Source of the DNA: a bacterium
GTDB lineage: Bacteria > Patescibacteria > Microgenomatia > Levybacterales > GWA1-39-11
Reading direction: 5' to 3'
DNA: 11,328 nt
NCBI GenBank assembly: GCA_021825285.1
Contig: JAKAHW010000022.1
Span: 1 to 11,328 of the forward strand
The notes under the pieces are model-generated. The model did no database searches. It was given only the letters and a program-made list of their open reading frames with translations, and was not told the DNA's origin. Shown piece after piece: positions 6,411 through 10,887 of the stretch. Position numbers and translations under genes: made by a program. Each line of letters begins with the position of its first letter. Within the stretch, counting starts at the first letter, position 1.

Positions 6411-7038
6411 TATGCGTTTTTCCGCTTGGCAGCTTCACCTCAAACATATAATGGTATAAATCCGGGTGGTGTTGGCTTTGCCCATTTATCTTTTCAAATT
6501 CAAGTTTGCTGCTTTGCGAAGAATATAAATCAATATTTGTCCACATCACTCTTGTTATAGGTGACCTAAACCTTCCCCATTCAATAATCTCTTTTCCCGA
6601 TTCCATCATTTGTCTTGCTCTTTTTCTTTTTGTTCTTTTATCAAGAAACCAAAGCTGTGCTACCGGTTCCGGAAGATGGAACACGAGAAGAAGACTGTCT
6701 TTCCCAATTCTTCTTTCCGGGTGGCCGGTCTTATCAAGAAAATCTTTAGAGGTAAACGCATCATATAGGGCAAATCTAGGTCTTGTCATTCCTGCTGCTG
6801 TTAAAACTGCCAAAATAGGTCCATGGGATCTGTCTTTGTTTGTCTGATATGCAATTAGTGCCTGGACGAATGCATCTTTCATTTGCCTTGAAGTTTTATC
6901 AACAAAACCAAGCGTTTTACACAAAAGCGGGTTAAGCCTTGTTTGATTTCTCGGGCTAACATTAATTGTTGTGTTTGGTGGAATTTGTGGTCTACATTCC
7001 CCGGGCAGTGGTTTTCCGCATCTTGTTTCGGCTGACAT
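6379..7038 (-). CDS. Hypothetical protein, 219 aa
   Basis: No family recognised. The start at 7038 is supported by an extended -10 promoter nearby. The N-terminus has two Cys in a short Pro-rich segment (C7, C15: RCGKPLPGECRPQIPP). A helix at ~50-68 follows (RQMKDAFVQALIAYQTNK). The middle and end look like a compact alpha/beta domain with alternating hydrophobic strands: SLLLVFHLPEPVAQLWFL (112-129), a very basic helix KRTKRKRARQM, then ITRVMWTNIDLYSS and HYMFEVKLPSG. No membrane helix is evident. The His-rich turn SQHHPDLYHY could bind metal, but this is a guess. It is transcribed away from the HIT gene across an 86-bp divergent promoter region and overlaps the 156-aa gene at its 3' end. 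Confidence 0.65.
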   Translation of the reverse strand: MSAETRCGKPLPGECRPQIPPNTTINVSPRNQTRLNPLLCKTLGFVDKTSRQMKDAFVQALIAYQTNKDRSHGPILAVLTAAGMTRPRFALYDAFTSKDFLDKTGHPERRIGKDSLLLVFHLPEPVAQLWFLDKRTKRKRARQMMESGKEIIEWGRFRSPITRVMWTNIDLYSSQSSKLEFEKINGQSQHHPDLYHYMFEVKLPSGKTHTTSRAPMKTA

Positions 7039-7076
7039 TCGGGTAATAATTTAACATAAGTAAATTGCTTAATCAA
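7039..7076 (-). promoter_or_regulatory. Promoter of the 219-aa orphan, near-leaderless
   Basis: On the minus strand, TTGATT (7076-7071), a 17-nt spacer, and TGt plus TAAATT (hexamer 7053-7048) end 9 nt before the ATG at 7038. Both hexamers are 4/6 matches, but spacing and the TGn extension are right. The mRNA would have about 0-3 leader bases. Confidence 0.55.
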
Positions 7077-7088
7077 CATACAAAGACC

Positions 7089-7124
7089 TTGAATTGAGGC
7101 ATATTTGTTGGTATCCTTTACGAA
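7089..7124 (+). promoter_or_regulatory. Promoter of HIT gene, leaderless
   Basis: TTGAAT (7089-7094), exactly 17 nt, then TGg plus TATCCT (7109-7117) and 7 nt to the ATG at 7125. It lies back to back with the promoter of the minus-strand orphan within one 86-bp gap. Confidence 0.65.
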
Positions 7125-7442
7125 ATGGAGAATTGTATTTTTTGCAAAATTATTCGGGGGGAAATTCCAAAGGAGCTTGATTATCAGGATGAGAATATTG
7201 TTGTTTTCCCCGATATTCATCCTAAAGCCGCAACTCATTTATTGATAGTTCCAAAAGAGCATGTCGAGGATTTTAAAGATGCTTTAGAATCAGTTATCAA
7301 TGCTATAAACTTAGGTATTAAAAAAATGATTGATGAAAAAGGGCTGGTGGGAAAAGGTTATAAAATAGAAGTAAATGGGGGAGGGGCGCAGATTGTTCCA
7401 CATCTGCATTTCCACCTCATCTCTCCTGTCCATCCTCAGTAA
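7125..7442 (+). CDS. HIT-family nucleotide hydrolase (HINT-like)
   Basis: A 105-aa histidine-triad protein. These enzymes hydrolyse purine nucleoside phosphoramidates or related adenylylated compounds, using the middle His of the triad as nucleophile. It begins with CIFCKIIRGEIPKE (4-17; C4 and C7 as in many bacterial HINT proteins), continues DENIVVFPDIHPKAATHLLIVPKEH (22-46) and ends with NGGGAQIVPHLHFHLISP, where H93-x-H95-x-H97 is the triad. Length and order fit the bacterial HINT branch. The strand after the triad is short. In many Gram-positive and other genomes a HIT gene lies near rpsU, as here, though rpsU has its own promoter. Confidence 0.95.
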   Translation: MENCIFCKIIRGEIPKELDYQDENIVVFPDIHPKAATHLLIVPKEHVEDFKDALESVINAINLGIKKMIDEKGLVGKGYKIEVNGGGAQIVPHLHFHLISPVHPQ

Positions 7443-7497
7443 ATTTTTGTTTTTTTGTTGAAAAATTTTACCCGAAAACGCTTTCCTTTAATACTTA

Positions 7498-7517
7498 CTT
7501 GTAATATAATATACAAG
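7498..7517 (+). promoter_or_regulatory. rpsU promoter with overlapping inverted repeat
   Basis: TATAAT at 7505-7510 is the likely -10 box, with no good -35 at normal spacing. It is embedded in an inverted repeat, CTTGTA (7498-7503) and TACAAG (7512-7517), which could be an operator or chance in AT-rich DNA. Transcription would start near 7517-7518. Confidence 0.5.
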
Positions 7518-7587
7518 CTTTGTTGAGTTTTTCTCATTAAGGTAACCCTTCGGCTTAGCCTTAGGGTAAAGGAGGTGTTTTTGTTTT
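7518..7587 (+). promoter_or_regulatory. Structured rpsU leader with perfect Shine-Dalgarno
   Basis: The ~70-nt leader ends in TAAAGGAGGTG (7567-7577), an 11-nt perfect match to the expected 16S rRNA tail, 10 nt before the ATG. Just upstream, ACCCT (7545-7549) pairs with AGGGT (7563-7567), enclosing GGC-TTA-GCC, and its 3' arm touches the Shine-Dalgarno. CCTT at 7559-7562 can instead pair with AAGG at 7539-7542, or with AAGG of the Shine-Dalgarno at 7569-7572, so mutually exclusive folds exist. It is the only long leader in front of a recognised gene here. A translational control element is inference. Confidence 0.5.
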
Positions 7588-7785
7588 ATGGTATACGTAA
7601 AAAAACAACCGGGAGATTCAGCTGATGCTATGATTCGCAAATTTTCGCGAAAAGTAATGTCAGAAGGAATTATCCAGGAAATGAAAAAAAGAGAGTTTTA
7701 TTTGAAGCCTTCGCTTGCAAAGAAATTTAGAAAAGAATTAGCCCGAAAATTTGCAAAGCAAATGGCTTATAAAAAAGCTGCTTAA
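7588..7785 (+). CDS. rpsU: Small ribosomal subunit protein bS21
   Basis: A 65-aa, highly basic protein of the 30S platform, which lies close to the anti-Shine-Dalgarno end of 16S rRNA and helps initiation. The family pattern is visible: a short N-terminal strand (MVYVKKQPGDSADAMIRKF), FSRKVMSEGIIQEMKKREFY (19-38; compare the conserved 'F-x-R-x-x-x-x-x-G-h-x-x-E-x-x-x-R-E-x-Y-x-K-P' signature), KP at 40-41, and a Lys/Arg helix to the C-terminus. Its perfect Shine-Dalgarno contrasts with the leaderless genes around it. ybeY follows 8 bp after the stop and is likely co-transcribed. Confidence 0.93.
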   Translation: MVYVKKQPGDSADAMIRKFSRKVMSEGIIQEMKKREFYLKPSLAKKFRKELARKFAKQMAYKKAA

Positions 7786-7793
7786 AAAGTTAA

Positions 7794-8180
7794 ATGCACG
7801 ATATTTCCGTTCCAATCTTCGTTGAAAGCAGGTATAGAGTCAACCGAAAAAAAATTAAGCAAATAGTCATTGACACTGTTGTAAAAAATGGTGTCATGGG
7901 TCCTGCTGAGGTTTCTGTTGCCATAGTAGGGGACAGGAAAATGAAGGAACTCAATAAAAAATATCGGGATTTAGATAAAACCACCAATGTCCTTTCCTTT
8001 TCCCAAACAGAGGGAGAAGGATTTGTTCTTCCTAAAGAAATTTTATTTTTAGGAGATGTCGTAGTTTCCTATCCAAAAGTTATTGAAGAAGCTTCAGCAG
8101 AAAACATGTTGGTGGATGAAAAGATAAATGAACTTGTAGAACACGGAGTCCTTCATCTTCTAGGGCAACACCACGAATAG
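7794..8180 (+). CDS. ybeY: Endoribonuclease YbeY (rRNA maturation factor)
   Basis: A single-strand-specific, zinc-dependent endoribonuclease for 16S rRNA 3' processing and 70S quality control. Family motifs are present: RDLDKTTNVLSFSQ (58-71), LGDVVVSYPKV (86-96) and the metal site H117-G-V-L-H121-L-L-G-Q-H-H127 (H-x3-H-x5-H). The Asp usually before the last His is replaced by His126. The protein stops one residue after H127, so the short C-terminal helix of longer YbeY proteins is absent; at 128 aa it is on the small side but has all ligands. The start 8 bp after rpsU has no Shine-Dalgarno, suggesting translation coupled to rpsU. The yqeY and phoH genes that often separate rpsU and ybeY elsewhere are missing. 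Confidence 0.93.
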   Translation: MHDISVPIFVESRYRVNRKKIKQIVIDTVVKNGVMGPAEVSVAIVGDRKMKELNKKYRDLDKTTNVLSFSQTEGEGFVLPKEILFLGDVVVSYPKVIEEASAENMLVDEKINELVEHGVLHLLGQHHE

Positions 8181-8208
8181 TGTCTAGCGTTTGGCAATTA
8201 GCAAGTAG

Positions 8209-8231
8209 TATAATGTTCCAGCTTAAAGAAT
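8209..8231 (+). promoter_or_regulatory. Possible promoter upstream of the duplicated dnaX start
   Basis: A perfect TATAAT (8209-8214) lies 17 nt before the ATG at 8232. It lacks a TGn extension, and the nearest -35-like TTGGCA (8191-8196) is only 12 nt away, too close. If used, RNA would start near 8221, giving an ~11-nt leader without a Shine-Dalgarno. Confidence 0.35.
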
Positions 8232-8285
8232 ATGGTTTATTACAGAAAGTATATCAATAACTCTTGCTGCGTCCTTCGGACTTAG
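8232..8285 (+). pseudogene. 17-codon duplicate of the dnaX 5' end (leader ORF or remnant)
   Basis: This short ORF reads MVYYRKY and then INNSCCVLRT before a TAG at 8283-8285. Its first seven residues are identical to those of DnaX 81 bp (27 codons) downstream, in the same frame. Codons 2, 4, 5 and 6 differ at one base each (GTT/GTA, TAC/TAT, AGA/CGA, AAG/AAA), and all the changes are synonymous. The three bases before both ATGs are AAT. It could be a left-over of a partial duplication or insertion at the dnaX start, or a translated leader peptide. The hairpin at 8261-8290 overlaps its second half. Confidence 0.5.
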
Positions 8286-8296
8286 CAGAGACTTTT
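8261..8296 (+). terminator. Strong hairpin with short T-run before dnaX
   Basis: CTCT-t-GCTG-c-GTCC (8261-8274) pairs with GGAC-t-TAGC-AGAG (8278-8290) around a TTC loop: 12 bp with one bulge, one mismatch and one G-T pair. T4 follows at 8293-8296. It could end rpsU-ybeY transcripts 80 nt after ybeY, or terminate or attenuate a transcript starting near 8221. The hairpin reaches the -35 region of the dnaX promoter, so a role as operator or spacer is also possible. The T-tract is short, so termination strength is uncertain. Confidence 0.5.
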
Positions 8297-8312
8297 GATA
8301 TATTCTCTCAAT
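8296..8312 (+). promoter_or_regulatory. Extended -10 promoter of dnaX, leaderless
   Basis: TGa plus TATATT (8296-8304) ends 8 nt before the ATG at 8313. There is no clear -35 and no Shine-Dalgarno sequence. This places the transcript start at or next to the ATG that begins MVYYRKYRP. Confidence 0.65.
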
Positions 8313-9749
8313 ATGGTATATTATCGAAAATATAGACCTCAAACAATTGAAGAGCTTGATTTAGGCAAGGTTCGAGAACGTTTAGCAGCTATTTTATCCA
8401 AGGAAACTCCTCACGCATTTTTATTCACAGGTCCAAAAGGTTTGGGAAAAACATCTTCGGCAAGAATTTTGGCAAAAGCAATTAATTGCGAAAAACGTTC
8501 GGAAAAAAGTATCGAGCCATGCAACAAATGCGATGCCTGTAAAAGCATTACCAACGGTTCGAATATTGATGTAATCGAAATAGATGCTGCTTCTAACCGG
8601 GGAATTGATGAAATCCGGGATCTACGGGAAAAAGTAAAATTTCTACCCTCAACTTTGCCCAAGAAAGTTTACATAATTGATGAGGTTCACATGCTCACAA
8701 ATGATGCTTTTAACGCGCTTTTAAAAACTTTGGAAGAGCCGCCATCGCATGTAGTCTTTATCCTTTGTACAACCGAACTCTGGAAAGTGCCTCCCACAAT
8801 AGCTTCCCGAACGTTCCATATTCCGTTTGAAAAACCCACAAAAGAGGAGCTTGTCCGGTCAATGGAGCGAATCGTAAAAGGCGAGAAAATAAAAATAAAA
8901 AAAGAAGTTCTTGGGAAGGTCTACAAATTATCGGGCGGTTCATTTCGTGATGCTGCCAAAATTTTGGAAGAACTTTCTTTGGCAGGCGGAGTAGAAGAAA
9001 TTACACTTGAAGTTCTCGATAAAGTTTACAAAACAGAAAGCATTGAGGGAGAAGTTTTAAAACTTGTGAATTGTTTGGCCAAACGCCAAACAAAAGAAGC
9101 TTTGGAAATCATTGAAGAATTTAATAAAAAGGGAATTGACTTTGAATTGGTTAACGAAAAAATTGTGGAAGTTCTGCATCGCTTGTTGCTTAAAAAAAAC
9201 GGATTTCCTGAAGAAATTGAGGATGTTTTAAATTTAGAAATAGAAGATTTAAAAGTTCTTGTTTCATATTTTAACGAAAGTTATAAAGATATTAAGGCTT
9301 CCGTGTTGCCGCAATTGCCGCTTGAGCTTTCTGTAATCAACTTCTGTTTAACCGAAACCAATGAAGCTTCCTTTGTATCCGAGTCTTCTACAAAAAAAGA
9401 TGCAGTAATTGAAGTAAAGACAGAAACTGTTCAGGAAGCCAAAGAAGTGGGAGTAGAAGAAGCGCCAAAAAAAGAAGCGCAACACGGAGACTTATTTAAG
9501 CCCGCAATTGTTTCTGAAAATTTCTTCAAAGCGCTTCTGGATACTGTTAAAAAAGACAACCATTCCATTGCCGGAATTTTACGCGGATGTAAGCTTGCTT
9601 CTTTTGGCGAAGAAGAAGTAAGATTTGAGACTAAATACAAGTTCCACAAAGATAAATTGAGCGAGGACAAAGTTTTAAAAATTCTTGAGCAAAGAGCAGG
9701 AGAGCTTTTGAAAAGAAATGTCCGTATTTTTGTAGAACTTAAAAAATGA
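8313..9749 (+). CDS. dnaX: DNA polymerase III subunit gamma/tau
   Basis: The clamp-loader ATPase of the replisome, 478 aa from the ATG at 8313. A TTG six codons earlier is rejected because conserved homology begins MVYYRKYRP, like 'YRKYRPxTF', and the promoter overlaps the TTG. Motifs: Walker A GPKGLGKTS (40-48); zinc site C59-x10-C70-x2-C73-x2-C76; DAASNRGIDEIRDLRE (91-106); Walker B IIDEVH (121-126); LLKTLEEPP (137-144); sensor-1 CTTE (152-155); and SRT (165-167), the SRC-like arginine-finger motif. The AAA+ and collar domains run to about 355, then an acidic/Lys linker (~360-400) and a small C-terminal tau domain (~400-478). An A7 run at 9392-9398 begins the linker and could give a shorter gamma form. 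The stop TGA overlaps the next ATG (ATGA). Confidence 0.96.
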   Translation: MVYYRKYRPQTIEELDLGKVRERLAAILSKETPHAFLFTGPKGLGKTSSARILAKAINCEKRSEKSIEPCNKCDACKSITNGSNIDVIEIDAASNRGIDEIRDLREKVKFLPSTLPKKVYIIDEVHMLTNDAFNALLKTLEEPPSHVVFILCTTELWKVPPTIASRTFHIPFEKPTKEELVRSMERIVKGEKIKIKKEVLGKVYKLSGGSFRDAAKILEELSLAGGVEEITLEVLDKVYKTESIEGEVLKLVNCLAKRQTKEALEIIEEFNKKGIDFELVNEKIVEVLHRLLLKKNGFPEEIEDVLNLEIEDLKVLVSYFNESYKDIKASVLPQLPLELSVINFCLTETNEASFVSESSTKKDAVIEVKTETVQEAKEVGVEEAPKKEAQHGDLFKPAIVSENFFKALLDTVKKDNHSIAGILRGCKLASFGEEEVRFETKYKFHKDKLSEDKVLKILEQRAGELLKRNVRIFVELKK

Positions 9750-10567
9750 TACCAGAGGCAGGAAGTTTCCACATAACTGCTCAAGATAGGGGTTTGATTG
9801 AGAAAGCTGAAACAAAACCTTGGGGTTTTGCAGAGCTTCAGAGGAAAATAGATTTTGTTTATTCAGACCACAATGAACGCTGCGGATATACGCCGGATAC
9901 CATTCTGGGAAAACTGACAGGAAACGCTACAAACTTGAGGCAGTTTGCAAGAAGGGAAAAAGGGGTAGAGCTTATGGATAAAGCCCTGACTATAGTTTTT
10001 GCTTGGACAATTTCTTACGCAAATGAGGCCGGAGTAGATATTCAAAAAACGATGAGCGAAAAATTCGGTAAAGGATGCCCTCATTGTTTCCAAATGCCAT
10101 GTGTTCTTGCAAAAGGTCAGGAATGTGTGCCTCCCGAAATTGACCCAAGACCATTTAGGGATGTTCCTGTTCCCGAAACGCTTAGCGAATGGCAAAGCCA
10201 TTTGAAAGAACTTTATTCGGTAAACTTTAAAGACAACGAATTTTCAGACAAAAAAGCAAAAGAAGTTTGCTTAAAGATAGTTGAGGAGGCAGGGGAGCTT
10301 TCAGCGGCTTCTTACGATGATGTGCAAAAACTTCAGAGTCTTGCGTCCTTCAATGACGGAATGGATCCTGTTGAGTCAGAACTCGCGGATGTTGTTGCTT
10401 GGTCATTTGCGCTCGCCAACGGTTTAGATATTTTGTACGAAGGATATTCATTGGAAGATTCTATGAGGGAAAAATATGGAAGCGGATGCCCTTCTTGTGG
10501 GCAACCCCAGTGTGTTTGCCCCAAAGCAACAACCGTTATAAGCCAGATGAAGGAAAGAAGTAATTAA
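9746..10567 (+). CDS. Tandem MazG-like nucleotide pyrophosphohydrolase with inactive N-half
   Basis: The 273-aa protein consists of two copies of a MazG-like helical domain, each ending in a Cys cluster. The C-terminal copy (~148-258) is intact: VEEAGEL (179-185, E180/E181/E184) and ExxD (E212, D215 in ESELADVVAW), i.e. EExxE-x27-ExxD, then KYGSGCPSCGQPQCVC with CxxC-x4-CxC. The N-terminal copy (~28-120) keeps the fold's landmarks (FAWTISYANEAGVDI; KFGKGCPHCFQMPC), but the metal Glu/Asp are lost: VEEAGEL aligns with TGNATNL, and ELAD with residues 80-83 (ALTI). All-alpha NTP pyrophosphatases remove non-canonical or excess NTPs; the substrate here is unknown. The Cys clusters probably bind zinc. 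The ATG overlaps the dnaX stop, implying translational coupling and perhaps a replication-linked nucleotide clean-up role (inference). Confidence 0.8.
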   Translation: MIPEAGSFHITAQDRGLIEKAETKPWGFAELQRKIDFVYSDHNERCGYTPDTILGKLTGNATNLRQFARREKGVELMDKALTIVFAWTISYANEAGVDIQKTMSEKFGKGCPHCFQMPCVLAKGQECVPPEIDPRPFRDVPVPETLSEWQSHLKELYSVNFKDNEFSDKKAKEVCLKIVEEAGELSAASYDDVQKLQSLASFNDGMDPVESELADVVAWSFALANGLDILYEGYSLEDSMREKYGSGCPSCGQPQCVCPKATTVISQMKERSN

Positions 10568-10600
10568 TGTATAATAATCTAAAGGAAAGGTGGTGATTTT
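10568..10600 (+). promoter_or_regulatory. Shine-Dalgarno and possible internal promoter of ybaB
   Basis: AAAGGTGGTGAT (10585-10596) differs at one base from the ideal AAAGGAGGTGAT and ends 4 nt before the ATG, its GG core being at usual spacing. TATAAT at 10570-10575, with TG directly before it, could start a separate transcript near 10582, but no -35 is visible. Confidence 0.55.
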
Positions 10601-10882
10601 ATGTTTAATCCATTAAAAGGGTTAGGGGATCTTAACGAATTAAGAAAACAAGCAGTAAAACTTCAAAACGAATTAAAACAGATAGTAGTTTCTTCTCAAA
10701 AAGGAAGAGCAGATGTCGAGATGACGGCTGACATGAAAATCCGATATGTAAAGGTAAACGGTGAAGATATGTCAGATTTAAAAGACGCATTGAACGACGT
10801 AATCGAAAAAGCCCAGAAAAAAGCAGCAGCAAAAATGCAGGAAATGGGCGGAGGGCTCGGAGGATTATTGGGAGGTAAATAA
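10601..10882 (+). CDS. ybaB: Nucleoid-associated protein YbaB/EbfC
   Basis: A small DNA-binding protein (93 aa) that forms tweezer-like dimers and coats the nucleoid; it is encoded next to dnaX in very many bacteria, as here, but with the MazG-like gene inserted between and without recR after it. Typical features: an N-terminal helix (LNELRKQAVKLQNELKQIVV, 11-30), a central sheet with GRADVEMTADMKIRYVKVN (35-53), then a C-terminal helix (DALNDVIEKAQKKAAAKMQEM, ~62-82) and a Gly-rich end (GGGLGGLLGGK). The final glycine codons contain the GGAGGT that serves as Shine-Dalgarno for prs. Confidence 0.94.
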   Translation: MFNPLKGLGDLNELRKQAVKLQNELKQIVVSSQKGRADVEMTADMKIRYVKVNGEDMSDLKDALNDVIEKAQKKAAAKMQEMGGGLGGLLGGK

Positions 10883-10887
10883 ATTCG

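Noticed and set aside
7440..7470. AAATTTTT/AAAAATTT hairpin after the HIT gene as a terminator
   Set aside because: The stem is purely A-T and the T-run lies in the loop rather than after the stem, so termination cannot be supported.
8213..8260. 15-codon ORF in another frame before dnaX (MFQLKEYGLLQKVYQ)
   Set aside because: Its ATG lies within the TATAAT box at 8209-8214, so a transcript from that promoter would not include it; no other support was found.
8295..8312. TTG start for dnaX, giving six extra residues
   Set aside because: The TTG overlaps the TGa of the extended -10 box, and homology to DnaX begins at MVYYRKYRP from the ATG at 8313.
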